A stretch of 36,832 bases of DNA from Nitrososphaerales archaeon (GCA_025451315.1 JANWKP010000368.1:1-36832), one strand, 5' to 3'; positions 7,814 through 16,702 are shown, counted from the first letter of the stretch. Numbers and translations are program-made. The notes: generated by a model not told the origin, from the letters alone.

Positions 7814-8731
7814 TTATTTCTGGTTATACAAATTAATTGCTTCTCTTACACTTGTAACTCCCAAATCAAAAATTTTTCTTTCAAATTCATTTAAGTTTAG
7901 TTCGATTATTTTTTCGATACCACTGGATCCCAATACGACTGGAACCCCTATACACAAGTCGGAGATCCCGTATTCTCCTTCGAGATAGGCAGAAACAGGA
8001 ATTACCTCTTTTTTGTTTTTCTTAATGCTATCAATCATTGTTGCGACTGCATTTCCAGGAGCATAGACCGTAGCTCCTTTTAATGCGATAACTTCTGCAG
8101 CAACTTTCTTTGTTTTTTCAAATATTTCCTCTGATTGTCCTTTAGATAAAAATTCATTCAAGGGAATTCCACCAATCGAAGAAAATCGGAGTAAAGGTAA
8201 CATATTCTCACCATGTTCGCTTATCACCATTGCTTGGATCGATGCCCTTGAGCAACCGGTAGCATCATGAATAAAACTTTTGAATCTTGATAAATCGAGC
8301 ATACCTCCCATTCCAATTACCTTGTTTTTATCGAACTTGGTAGTTTTTAAAGCCAAATATGTCATAGGATCAAGTGGATTAGTAACAACAATTAATGTTG
8401 CATTATTTGCATGAGTTGCAATTTTAGTGGCAACATCTTTTACAATATTAGCGTTTTTATTTAACAAGTCCATTCTTGTCATTCCAGGTTTTCTACCCAG
8501 ACCTGCTACAAGAACAACAAATTCAGAATTATTCATATCTTCATAACTATTCGATCCTTTTACTTTACAATCTATTCCTAGTTCCGATAATTGGTGGTTA
8601 ATATCCATTGCTTCACCTTGAGGAAGACCTTCTATTACGTCCAAGAGAAGAATATCATCTAGTTCTCTCAATCCACAATTCAAAGCAACAGATGCACCTA
8701 CTCTTCCAGATCCCACTATTGTAATTGTCAT
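7814..8731 (-). CDS. mdh: Malate dehydrogenase, LDH/MDH superfamily
   Basis: NAD(P)-dependent 2-hydroxyacid dehydrogenase interconverting malate and oxaloacetate. The Rossmann loop GSGRVGAS begins at residue 7, LLDVIEG is the cofactor-specificity strand, and [14 protein letters not shown] contains the Arg-rich substrate loop expected for malate rather than lactate. [11 protein letters not shown] and the catalytic [10 protein letters not shown] follow. 305 aa, ATG start. A TATA box at about -27 suggests a leaderless mRNA. It heads the mdh-larB operon, an unusual partner for a Lar cofactor gene that may hint at a malate-related Lar enzyme (inference). Confidence 0.9.
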   Translation of the reverse strand: MTITIVGSGRVGASVALNCGLRELDDILLLDVIEGLPQGEAMDINHQLSELGIDCKVKGSNSYEDMNNSEFVVLVAGLGRKPGMTRMDLLNKNANIVKDVATKIATHANNATLIVVTNPLDPMTYLALKTTKFDKNKVIGMGGMLDLSRFKSFIHDATGCSRASIQAMVISEHGENMLPLLRFSSIGGIPLNEFLSKGQSEEIFEKTKKVAAEVIALKGATVYAPGNAVATMIDSIKKNKKEVIPVSAYLEGEYGISDLCIGVPVVLGSSGIEKIIELNLNEFERKIFDLGVTSVREAINLYNQK

Positions 8732-8750
8732 AGAATGGAATTATTTCTGG

Positions 8751-8760
8751 AGAATTATAA
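8751..8760 (-). promoter_or_regulatory. TATA box for mdh-larB (leaderless)
   Basis: TTATAATTCT read on the minus strand, centred about 26-27 nt upstream of the mdh ATG. This is the spacing expected when transcription begins at or very near the start codon, as is common in archaea. The 148-nt mdh/larC gap must also hold the divergent larC promoter; TTTTAA at 8845-8850 is a weaker candidate on the plus strand. Confidence 0.5.
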
Positions 8761-8879
8761 GTTTATTCAAAATTTCAAAAAATGTCACAATATGCTCTAT
8801 AATAGGACGGATTTAGTTAATAAATTTGTTAAAAAAACAAGTAATTTTAAGTTATGTCTAACTCCTATAACAACGTATA

Positions 8880-10136
8880 TTGTTGTCTAAAATTTCTATT
8901 ATTGATGCTCAGCTTGCTGGTTTATCAGGAGATATGATGTTATCTGCATTAATAGATCTAGGAGCAAATAAAAAAAAGGTGATTGATTCCATTTACACTT
9001 GTGAAAACATACTGTCAGGAAGCGAAATAAAGGAAGCTAGGTTCGAGAAGGTTAATTCTAATGGATTTACCGCAACCAGATTCTACTTTGAATCCAGAGA
9101 GAAATTTCATGAACGAAAAGGTATTGAGATATTAAAAAACATAACCAAATCTATAGGGGATTTAGATTTAAAACCTCGTTCCAAGTCTTTTATTGTGAAT
9201 TCTATCAGGACTTTGATAGATGCAGAATCGAAAATTCATGGAGAACCTGTGAATAAAGTATACCTCCATGAAGCTTCGAGTATTGATACATTTGTTGATT
9301 TGATAGGATGTGCAGTTGCATTAGAAGATTTAAAGATTTTTGAGTCAAAAATATTATCTACCTATATATCTATCGGAAATGGTTTAACTACCTTCTCTCA
9401 TGGAACCATTCCCAATCCTACAAATGCAGTTTTAGAAATTTTTAAAGGCAAGTCATTTGTTTTAACCGGTTCTGATCAGGGAGAACTGACAACCCCCACT
9501 GGAGCAGCAATGTTAGTTAATCTAACTTCTGAATGTATTAGATCTTATCCTCCAATTATTCCAGAAAGAATAGGTCTTGGAGCCGGTCATAGAAAACTAA
9601 ATGATAGACCCAACGTCCTCAGGATAGTAGTGGGGAAGGACCCAGGGAGTTCTACGTTAACTAATGAAAAGATGTTCTTGATTGAAACAAATATAGATGA
9701 CGTTGACGGAGAGATAATTGGTAATTTAATAGACGTTTTAATGAAAGAAGGAGCAAGAGATGTAACGATTATTCCTGGAATAACCAAAAAAAATCGACCT
9801 GTAAACATAATAAGAGTCCTTTCTGATTTAACGAAGAATGACCTTATCGTTGAAAGATTATTTAAAGAAACTGGAACTTCAGGTATAAGAATAAATGAAA
9901 TTAATAGAATATCTTTAAAGAGGAACATAATAATTATACAGGTAAACATTAATCATTCTAAGTATGATGTCAAAATAAAAATAACAAGAGATTCATCAAA
10001 TAATATAATCAACATCAAACCAGAATTTACTGATTTGAAACATATATCAGATACTGAAGATAGTTCATTAAAATCAATTCAAGAAATAGTTATGTATCAA
10101 ATATTTAAAAAATTTAAGGAGAATAGTTATGAGTAG
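8880..10136 (+). CDS. larC: LarC, nickel-insertion cyclometallase for the NPN cofactor
   Basis: Inserts Ni into the dithio-pyridinium nucleotide in a CTP-dependent step to finish the nickel-pincer cofactor. The N-terminal DAQLAGLSGDMMLSALIDLG matches the LarC (DUF111) start motif, usually FAGISGDM. KVYLHEASSIDTFVDLIG (around residue 130) and TPTGAAML (around 205) are further family blocks, and FLIETNIDDVDGE near 265 opens the C-terminal CTP-binding region. The protein is one continuous 418-aa frame, unlike the frameshifted larC1/larC2 of Lactobacillus. No ATG is available: an upstream stop limits the start to TTG at 8880 or 8883. Its stop overlaps larE by 8 nt. Confidence 0.92.
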   Translation: MLSKISIIDAQLAGLSGDMMLSALIDLGANKKKVIDSIYTCENILSGSEIKEARFEKVNSNGFTATRFYFESREKFHERKGIEILKNITKSIGDLDLKPRSKSFIVNSIRTLIDAESKIHGEPVNKVYLHEASSIDTFVDLIGCAVALEDLKIFESKILSTYISIGNGLTTFSHGTIPNPTNAVLEIFKGKSFVLTGSDQGELTTPTGAAMLVNLTSECIRSYPPIIPERIGLGAGHRKLNDRPNVLRIVVGKDPGSSTLTNEKMFLIETNIDDVDGEIIGNLIDVLMKEGARDVTIIPGITKKNRPVNIIRVLSDLTKNDLIVERLFKETGTSGIRINEINRISLKRNIIIIQVNINHSKYDVKIKITRDSSNNIINIKPEFTDLKHISDTEDSSLKSIQEIVMYQIFKKFKENSYE

Positions 10137-10944
10137 TGAAAAAAGTTTTTCCCATCTGAAAAGTTGGTTTAGAAAGAATACAAAGGGAAATGTATTCATT
10201 GCATTATCAGGTGGAGTAGATAGTGCTGTAGTGGCTTTAGCGGCGAAAAAAGCACTCGGTGAGAAAGCAATTGCTATTACTGCAAATTACAAAACTCTTG
10301 CGTTGTTGGAACTGGAAGATGCAAAAAGAGTAGCCTATGAAATAGGAATACGACATGTAATAATTGAGTATAACGAATTGGAAGATGAGAATTTTGTCAA
10401 GAATGATGTTAACAGATGTTATTACTGTAGAAAAAGTTTGGGTGAAAATATTAAAACATATACGAAGAAATACCAAATTACTGACGTAGTTGATGGTACT
10501 CACTTGGATGATATTAAGGACTATCGTCCTGGCTTAAAAGCGATTAGAGAATATCAAATTAAAAGTCCTTTATTAGAAGAAAGAATTGGAAAGAAAGAGA
10601 TAAGAGAAATTGCTCGAAAATATAATATCAGTATAGCGAATAAGCCTTCTAATTCATGTTTAGCATCTAGAATTCCATATGGCAACAACATTACTCAAGA
10701 AAAACTAAAAAAAATAGAATTAGCTGAAGAAAAAGTTAAAGAATTATTTGGTGTTAGTCGTGTTAGAGTAAGAGACCATGGTGAGATAGCTAGAATAGAA
10801 ATTGGAAGAGATGAAATGGAAAAAATGTTTAATAAATTAAAACTTGACCAGTTAGATATAGTATTAAAAAAGATGGGCTTCAGGTATACATCTTTAGACT
10901 TATACGGATATAGATCTGGTGGCCTAATCGTGATCAATGACTAA
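10129..10944 (+). CDS. larE: LarE, ATP-dependent sulfur insertase of NPN synthesis (three-Cys type)
   Basis: PP-loop ATP pyrophosphatase that adenylates each carboxylate of P2CMN and replaces it with thiocarboxylate. The PP-loop SGGVDS is at residues 27-32. Three cysteines stand at the family positions: Cys97 and Cys100 in NRCYYCRK, and Cys177 in KPSNSCLASR, equivalent to the sacrificial Cys176 of the Lactobacillus enzyme. In LarE proteins with all three, the cysteines hold a [4Fe-4S] cluster that carries the transferred sulfur, so this copy is predicted to be catalytic rather than sacrificial. 271 aa. ATG lies inside the larC 3' end and the stop overlaps the desulfurase ATG by 8 nt, so three proteins are translationally coupled. 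Confidence 0.93.
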   Translation: MSSEKSFSHLKSWFRKNTKGNVFIALSGGVDSAVVALAAKKALGEKAIAITANYKTLALLELEDAKRVAYEIGIRHVIIEYNELEDENFVKNDVNRCYYCRKSLGENIKTYTKKYQITDVVDGTHLDDIKDYRPGLKAIREYQIKSPLLEERIGKKEIREIARKYNISIANKPSNSCLASRIPYGNNITQEKLKKIELAEEKVKELFGVSRVRVRDHGEIARIEIGRDEMEKMFNKLKLDQLDIVLKKMGFRYTSLDLYGYRSGGLIVIND

Positions 10945-12151
10945 CTTGATTAATAATAAATCATATGACCGTTTAATTTATCTAGATCATGCTGCATCAA
11001 CGCCTGTCCTCCAAGAAATAATTAATGAAATGTTACCATATCTAGGAAATTTATATGGTAATCCTTCTTCAATCCATACATATGGTATAAAATCAAAGAT
11101 TGCAATTCAAATTGCTAGGAAAAGAGTTGCAATGCTCATAGGTTCTAAACCCAGCGAAATTTTTTTTACATCTGGTGGAACTGAATCTGATAATTTAGCT
11201 TTGAAAGGATTATGTAAAAGTATCAAGAATTATCAAAATATAAAGAATCATATAATTACCAGCTCGATAGAACACGATGCAATATTAGAAACTTGTAGAT
11301 ATTTAGAAAGAGATGGATTTACTGTCACGTATCTTAAAGTTGACAAAGACGGCATTATCGATAAAACAGAATTAAAAAACCATCTAAACGATAAAACAGC
11401 ATTAGTTAGTATAATGCTAGCTAATAATGAAATAGGTGTTATCCAGCCAATTAAAGAATTATCAGAAATTGTCCACGACTTCAGCAAAATGATAATATTT
11501 CATTCTGATGCAGTTCAAGCGGTAGGAAAAATACCGATAAATGTTAAAGAATTAGATCTTGACTCATTATCATTATCTTCTCATAAAATTAATGGACCGA
11601 AAGGAGTAGGTGCGTTATATGTTCGTGAAAAAGTAAAATTTGAACCTTTGATACAAGGAGGTGGACAGGAATCAACCCTTAGATCTGGAACAGAAAATGT
11701 TCCAGGTATTGTAGGCTTAGGAAAAGCATCTGAAATAAGTATGCTAAACTTAAAAGTTAATTCTCAGTACTTGTATTATTTGAGAGATCATCTAATTAGA
11801 AGGATAAATGAGGAAATCTGTGGTAAAATATTAAATGGTTCACTAGAACATAGATTACCGAATAATGTGAATTTTACATTTTTAGGATTAAACGGCGAAG
11901 ATCTATTAACTAAATTAGACGAAGATGGAATTTTGGTTTCTACAGGTTCCGCCTGTTCTGCCAATAGACAACAAGAATCTCATGTTTTGAAAGCTATTGG
12001 CTTGAATCATGATGAGATTTCAGGTTCAATTCGGATTACTTTAGGAATACAAAATACCATTGATGATTTAGAAAAAACTGTTATAGTTTTAAAAAATAGA
12101 ATTGCAGAGCTCCGAAAATTGTCCCCTATCAAATATAAATTTGACAAGTAA
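10937..12151 (+). CDS. iscS: Cysteine desulfurase, IscS/NifS family
   Basis: PLP-dependent enzyme releasing sulfur from L-cysteine as an enzyme persulfide. The N-terminal YLDHAASTP motif, FFTSGGTESDNLALKG, the aspartate of HSDAVQAVG, and Lys217 in SSHKINGPKG (Schiff-base lysine) are all present. Cys340 in STGSACSANRQQESHVL sits on the mobile catalytic loop, and the post-Cys loop length is that of the IscS/NifS group rather than SufS. 404 aa. The ATG overlaps larE by 8 nt, which strongly suggests it supplies sulfur for LarE's cluster; a general role in Fe-S or tRNA thiolation is equally possible. The symbol reflects the family, not proof of function. Confidence 0.92.
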   Translation: MTNLINNKSYDRLIYLDHAASTPVLQEIINEMLPYLGNLYGNPSSIHTYGIKSKIAIQIARKRVAMLIGSKPSEIFFTSGGTESDNLALKGLCKSIKNYQNIKNHIITSSIEHDAILETCRYLERDGFTVTYLKVDKDGIIDKTELKNHLNDKTALVSIMLANNEIGVIQPIKELSEIVHDFSKMIIFHSDAVQAVGKIPINVKELDLDSLSLSSHKINGPKGVGALYVREKVKFEPLIQGGGQESTLRSGTENVPGIVGLGKASEISMLNLKVNSQYLYYLRDHLIRRINEEICGKILNGSLEHRLPNNVNFTFLGLNGEDLLTKLDEDGILVSTGSACSANRQQESHVLKAIGLNHDEISGSIRITLGIQNTIDDLEKTVIVLKNRIAELRKLSPIKYKFDK

Positions 12152-12392
12152 CAAAGATTTAAAGGTAATCATGAGCTGTACATCTTGATTTAGAATAATT
12201 TTTTCACTATAGAAGATGTTGGATCTTAGTTGGAATTAATTAATGAAAAATGAAAGTTTGTATTAGATTTTGACAAAGGTAGAATAAGAATACATAAGTG
12301 GATTTCAGATACGCTGTCTATTGATCCTCACAATGAAGATATTGTATTTGTAATTTTTATGTGTGTAAATATCTCGAAAAAAATAAAAATCT

Positions 12393-12905
12393 TTAGTCTA
12401 TTATTGCAACAATTTCATTTCTTGATACCGTTGATCCTTCTTTTACTTTGATTATCCTTATTGTACCATCCTTATGAGACTTGATTGCAATTTGCATTTT
12501 CATAGATTCGAGTACCACAATAGGATCACCTTCCTTTATTTTATCACCATTTGAGACCGAGACCTTAACCACTCTACCGGGTATTTGGCTGGTTATGTTA
12601 TTAGCTTGACTTGCAATACCTTTGGATTTTAATGTTTTTTCAATTATTTCTGTTATTTTTGAGTGTTTCTTAATTTCAATTACTATTCCGTCTATAAAAA
12701 TTTTATATTTTGTTTCCGTAGAAGGGAGAATTTTAACATAATGGTATGTATTGCCTAATATAAATTCAAATTCATTGGATGTAGATTTTAAAAGTTTTAA
12801 ATTATATTTCTGATCATCTATCGCAAATAAAAGATCGCCCGATCCTCTATTGTAAATTAATTCAGCATCTATTTTATTATTATTACCTTCTATTTGAAAT
12901 TTCAT
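12393..12905 (-). CDS. Biotin carboxyl carrier protein of acetyl/propionyl-CoA carboxylase
   Basis: Carries CO2 on biotin between biotin carboxylase and carboxyltransferase. The C-terminal ~75 residues form a biotinyl domain: SQIPGRVVKVSVSNGDKIKEGD, then VLESMKMQI with the biotin-accepting Lys136 and the matching KEGSTVSRNEIVAIID hairpin. The first ~90 residues resemble the beta-rich carboxylase-binding region of longer acyl-CoA carboxylases; there is no Ala/Pro-rich linker. 170 aa matches archaeal homologues. The ATG overlaps the biotin carboxylase stop by one base (TAATG). In Nitrososphaerota the enzyme acts twice in the hydroxypropionate/hydroxybutyrate CO2-fixation cycle. Confidence 0.93.
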   Translation of the reverse strand: MKFQIEGNNNKIDAELIYNRGSGDLLFAIDDQKYNLKLLKSTSNEFEFILGNTYHYVKILPSTETKYKIFIDGIVIEIKKHSKITEIIEKTLKSKGIASQANNITSQIPGRVVKVSVSNGDKIKEGDPIVVLESMKMQIAIKSHKDGTIRIIKVKEGSTVSRNEIVAIID

Positions 12906-14404
12906 TAAAAAAATCCTCCATCCATTGACTCTTGATTTTTATTTATTCTGTGAGCTAAATAAGATTTTTTTACAAATTCAGATTGTAATAGAATTCCAGA
13001 AATGGCTGCATGTGCTTTGTCTTTGTACTCCTGATCTCTTTTATGTTTCATCTTTTCAATTATATTAAATTTGTCGATATAATCAGTGGAAATATTGCCG
13101 TTTATAAAATTTGATTCTTCTATAATTGTTTTGTGGATTGGTATCGTAGTATTTATTCCCTCAATAGTAAACTCAGATAAAGCATTCTTCATTCGTATGC
13201 GTGCTTCATTAAAATCTCCACCATAGGTAATTAATTTAGCAATTAGTGAATCGTAATACCCAGAAACATTACAACCAGGGTATAGATAGGTATCAACTCT
13301 CACTCCAGGGCCATACGGAAGATTACAATTTGGAACATATCCTACAGAAGGAGCGAAATCATAAAAAGGGTCTTCTGAATTGATACGACATTCTATAGCA
13401 GAGCCTTTTAATTCAAGATCCTGTTGTTTAAATGGTAATTCTTCACCCTGAGCGACATGAATTTGTAACTTGACCAAATCCTTTCCGGTAACAATCTCGG
13501 TAATTGGATGTTCTACTTGCAGTCTAGCATTAATTTCAATAAAATAAAAATTTCCTTCCGCATCAGCCAAAAATTCTGCTGTACCAGCATTTAAATAGTC
13601 TAGTGCAGTAGATGCACGAACAGCAATTTCGCCTACTTTCTCTCTCCTTTCTTTGTTTACAACAGGGGAAGGAGACATTTCGATAAGTTTTTGGTGTCTT
13701 CTTTGAATAGAGCATTCTCTTTCGAACAGATGTCTACCATTTCCACTAGAATCTCTTATCAATTGAAATTCGATGTGTCTAATGTTTGTAAGGTATTTTT
13801 CTATAAATAGTGCAGATTTACCAAAGGCAGCTTGTGATTCATTAGACGCTAGTTCAAATTCTTGTCTCAGTTCTTTTTCATTATTTACGAGTCTAATTCC
13901 TCGTCCTCCCCCTCCAAAAGCTGATTTAAGCATTACAGGATAACCTGCTTCCTTAGCTATTTCCGCAGCTAATTCTATATCATCAACTACTCCATCACTT
14001 CCTGGGGCGATAGGAACATCCGCTTTTTTCATGATTTCTTTACATTTCATTTTGTCACCTGCTAACTCCATGGTTCTTGCTGTTGGCCCGATAAAAATAA
14101 TGCCATTTTTCTTACATTCATCTGAAAAACCTTCATTCTCTGATAGAAATCCATAACCAGGATGTATAGCATCCGCCCCCGATGATTTAGCAATTTCTAT
14201 TATTTTGTCTATACGAAGATAACTTTCTGAAGCTTGTGGAGGTCCTAGTCTGTATGTTTCATCAGCTCGTTTAACATGGATGGATCTACTATCGTCATCT
14301 GAATAAACTGAAATAGATCTTATACCCAACTCTTTACATGCCCTTATAACACGTAGAGCAATCTCTCCACGATTTGCTATCAGGATGCTAGAAATCTTTG
14401 GCAT
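12905..14404 (-). CDS. accC: Biotin carboxylase subunit of acetyl/propionyl-CoA carboxylase
   Basis: ATP-dependent carboxylation of biotin with bicarbonate. The protein opens with SSILIANRGEIALRVIRACK, then the ATP-grasp Gly-rich loop AFGGGGRGIRLV (about residue 165) and the signature YFIEINARLQVEHPITE (about residue 290). The C-terminal extension past ~450 is typical of archaeal/PCC-type subunits. I chose the ATG at 14404, preceded by AGGTGA at good spacing; a GTG at 14416 immediately after the pccB stop would add four residues and is possible. Lies between the carboxyltransferase and carrier genes in one operon. Confidence 0.94.
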   Translation of the reverse strand: MPKISSILIANRGEIALRVIRACKELGIRSISVYSDDDSRSIHVKRADETYRLGPPQASESYLRIDKIIEIAKSSGADAIHPGYGFLSENEGFSDECKKNGIIFIGPTARTMELAGDKMKCKEIMKKADVPIAPGSDGVVDDIELAAEIAKEAGYPVMLKSAFGGGGRGIRLVNNEKELRQEFELASNESQAAFGKSALFIEKYLTNIRHIEFQLIRDSSGNGRHLFERECSIQRRHQKLIEMSPSPVVNKERREKVGEIAVRASTALDYLNAGTAEFLADAEGNFYFIEINARLQVEHPITEIVTGKDLVKLQIHVAQGEELPFKQQDLELKGSAIECRINSEDPFYDFAPSVGYVPNCNLPYGPGVRVDTYLYPGCNVSGYYDSLIAKLITYGGDFNEARIRMKNALSEFTIEGINTTIPIHKTIIEESNFINGNISTDYIDKFNIIEKMKHKRDQEYKDKAHAAISGILLQSEFVKKSYLAHRINKNQESMDGGFF

Positions 14405-14416
14405 TCTCAAGTTCAC

Positions 14417-15958
14417 CTATAAATTTATATTTCCATGTTTTTTCCAAGGACCTATCTCCCTTTTGCCAGATAATGAGTTAAGGGCTCCTATTATCATAGT
14501 TCTGGTTTCCATTGGATCAATGACCTGATCAATGATTCCTTTCTCTGCTGCAATATATGGATTGGCAAATTTTTTCCTAAATTCATCTGCTAATTTCTTC
14601 TTAATTGTTTTTGCATCTAAAGAACTCTTAAGTTCTCTTCTATGAATTATTGTAATTGCTGCTTCTGGACCTAAAACAGCAATTTCAGCAGTAGGCCATG
14701 CAAAATTGATATCTGTTTTTAGGTTCTTACTACCCATCGCAATATATGCTCCACCGTAAGCCTTTCCAATGATACAAGTAATTTTAGGTACTGTAGCCTC
14801 ACAATAAGCATACAATAACTTGCTACCATGTCTAATAATTCCATTTTGTTCTTGATCACTTCCAGGTAAATAACCAGGTGTATCAACTAATGTAATAATA
14901 GGAATATTAAAAGAATCACAAAATCTAATGAATCGTGCTGCTTTATTAGAAGAATCAATATCTAAAACGCCCGCTAAGAACATAGGTTGGTTAGATACAA
15001 TACCAACAGTTTTACCACCCATTCTTGCAAATCCTACGATAATATTGCTTGCAAAGGTTTCGTGAATTTCAAAAAATTCTTTATCATCTATTATACTTGT
15101 TATGATCGATTTAATATCATATGGTTGATACGGATTTTCAGGTAGCATATCAATTAATGATGGATCCAGTCTATTTGGATCGTCATTTGTCTCGAGAGAA
15201 GGTGGTTCTTGTAAATTGTTTTGAGGTAAGAATGTTATTAATTTTTTAATCTTTTCCATACATTCATACTCATTAGCCGCCACCATATGAGCTACCCCAG
15301 ATTTTGTTGCGTGGGTAGAAGTTCCTCCGAGTTCTTCAAAAGAAACATCTTCACTTAAAACTTCCTTAACCACTTCTGGTCCAGTCACAAACATCTGACC
15401 TATATTTTCTACCATTATTACAAAATCCGTCATTGCTGGAGAATATACAGCCCCTCCAGCACAAGGACCAATGCTAGCAGTTATCTGTGGAATTATCCCA
15501 GAAGCTGTAGTATTTCTGTAAAATATATCACCATATCCATCTAAACTCATTACACCTTCCTGAATCCTAGCTCCACCTGAATCAATAATTCCTATAAGAG
15601 GTGCACCTACTTTAATGGCTCTATCCATAATTTTTACTATTTTTTTAGAGGCCATTTCTCCTAATGATCCACCCAAAACCGTGAAGTCATAGGCAAACAC
15701 AAAGATTTTTCTACCATTAATTGAACCAAATCCAGTTATTACTCCGTCGCCGTAAAATTTTTGAGTTTCAGGATCATCACCTCTATGAGTCACATATTTG
15801 TCCAATTCAATAAAACTTCCTTCATCAACAAGAAGATCAATTCTCTCTCTAGCTGTGAGTTTTCCTTTCGAATGTTGAGCTTCAATTCTCTCCTTACCAC
15901 CTCCCGATTCAGCTAAATTTTTCAATTCATACAATTTCTTTAACTTTTCTTCGTGCAT
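14417..15958 (-). CDS. pccB: Carboxyltransferase subunit of acetyl/propionyl-CoA carboxylase
   Basis: Transfers the carboxyl group from biotin to acetyl-CoA or propionyl-CoA, giving malonyl- or methylmalonyl-CoA. 513 aa is the fused alpha/beta form. The N-terminal crotonase-like half contains GKLTARERIDLLVDEGSF, FTVLGGSLGEMASKKI and IDSGGARIQEGV; the C-terminal half contains NKAARFIRFCDSFNIPIITLVDTPGYLPG (residues ~325-353) with the DTPGYLPG oxyanion-hole region, and AYGGAYIAMGSK. Archaeal homologues use both acetyl- and propionyl-CoA, as the HP/HB cycle requires. First gene of the three-gene operon, with a TATA run just upstream. Confidence 0.94.
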   Translation of the reverse strand: MHEEKLKKLYELKNLAESGGGKERIEAQHSKGKLTARERIDLLVDEGSFIELDKYVTHRGDDPETQKFYGDGVITGFGSINGRKIFVFAYDFTVLGGSLGEMASKKIVKIMDRAIKVGAPLIGIIDSGGARIQEGVMSLDGYGDIFYRNTTASGIIPQITASIGPCAGGAVYSPAMTDFVIMVENIGQMFVTGPEVVKEVLSEDVSFEELGGTSTHATKSGVAHMVAANEYECMEKIKKLITFLPQNNLQEPPSLETNDDPNRLDPSLIDMLPENPYQPYDIKSIITSIIDDKEFFEIHETFASNIIVGFARMGGKTVGIVSNQPMFLAGVLDIDSSNKAARFIRFCDSFNIPIITLVDTPGYLPGSDQEQNGIIRHGSKLLYAYCEATVPKITCIIGKAYGGAYIAMGSKNLKTDINFAWPTAEIAVLGPEAAITIIHRRELKSSLDAKTIKKKLADEFRKKFANPYIAAEKGIIDQVIDPMETRTMIIGALNSLSGKREIGPWKKHGNINL

Positions 15959-15985
15959 GGCTTCAGCATTAATCCGGCGATCTAG

Positions 15986-15998
15986 TATATATATATAA
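15986..15998 (-). promoter_or_regulatory. TATA element of the pccB-accC-BCCP operon
   Basis: A 13-bp alternating TATATATATATAA tract whose centre is ~34 nt before the pccB ATG. Transcription from about 26 nt downstream would leave a leader of under 10 nt. The tract is symmetrical, so exact TBP placement and strand cannot be read from it, but the only nearby gene it can serve is pccB. Confidence 0.5.
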
Positions 15999-16089
15999 CA
16001 AAAAATACTGACAAAAAAGATTTACGGGATTAAGATTCATACAAAAATACTATTATGATGAACTAGTGATTATATTGAAAAAATAAAAA

Positions 16090-16302
16090 CTATTCACGTA
16101 AATGAGAGCGTCCACCTTGTGCCCTTCTAAAAACATTCATACCAAGATTATAGTTTTCAAATAGCGCTTTTAATGTCTCAGTTTCATTAGACAATGATTG
16201 TATTTCATATTTATTTTTTTGTGGATTTTCTAATAATAGATCCATTTTTTGCTTTTTTTCGAATAGCAACTTTGCAACATTTTGTTCATATTCACTTGAC
16301 AT
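16090..16302 (-). CDS. 70-aa predicted helical protein, unknown
   Basis: I do not recognise this protein. It is strongly charged and predicted helical (Glu/Lys/Leu repeats through residues 1-50, coiled-coil-like), followed by a short basic tail ending NVFRRAQGGRSHLRE. It has no cysteines and no membrane segment. It has an ATG start and lies 19 nt after the two-zinc-site gene that overlaps rfcL, so it is the last gene of an apparent rfcL operon. The regular heptad-like spacing and operon position favour a real gene. Confidence 0.6.
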   Translation of the reverse strand: MSSEYEQNVAKLLFEKKQKMDLLLENPQKNKYEIQSLSNETETLKALFENYNLGMNVFRRAQGGRSHLRE

Positions 16303-16321
16303 TTTATTTATATTACATACA

Positions 16322-16702
16322 TCAAGATTTTAATTTTGCTATCTTTTTGACTTTTTCATACATTATTTCTTGGTATCTTAAATAGGAGTTAGGGTTTTCC
16401 AAACAGGATCTACACAAGAATATCGAATCTTTTTGACTTTCATGATATAAAAAATCCTTGAATAAATAAATAGAAATATCCTCAACTGTATTACATAAAA
16501 AACATTGTAATTGTAATACCGAATATTGCTTGGCTTGTTCTTTTGCAATTTTATTGTTGTTATCAGTCTTACACTCTAAGTGTTTGATTTTTTTTGAAGA
16601 TTTTGACCATAACGCATATTCACCTGGTGAAATTGGATTATCACAACTTTGACATTTGCCTTTAAATTTTACTAATAATTTTATCCATTCAACTTCGCTC
16701 AT
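16322..16702 (-). CDS. 126-aa protein with two predicted zinc-binding sites
   Basis: Not assigned to a named family. The N-terminal half has C17-x2-C20 ... H41-x2-C44 around a GEYALWSKSSKKIKHLEC core, which looks like a small treble-clef or LIM/PARP-like finger. The second half has C67-x2-C70 ... C97-x2-C100, a four-cysteine zinc site. The tail is Lys-rich. The ATG lies 14 nt inside the rfcL 3' end, so it is translated with the clamp-loader subunit; a role in DNA binding or replication/repair is an inference from that coupling, not from homology. Confidence 0.72.
   Translation of the reverse strand: MSEVEWIKLLVKFKGKCQSCDNPISPGEYALWSKSSKKIKHLECKTDNNNKIAKEQAKQYSVLQLQCFLCNTVEDISIYLFKDFLYHESQKDSIFLCRSCLENPNSYLRYQEIMYEKVKKIAKLKS

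Noticed and set aside
12254-12448. 65-codon open stretch on the plus strand between the desulfurase and the biotin carrier gene
   Set aside because: No initiator in its first half, runs into the antisense end of the carrier gene and matches no family I know; could be a gene relic but not supportable.
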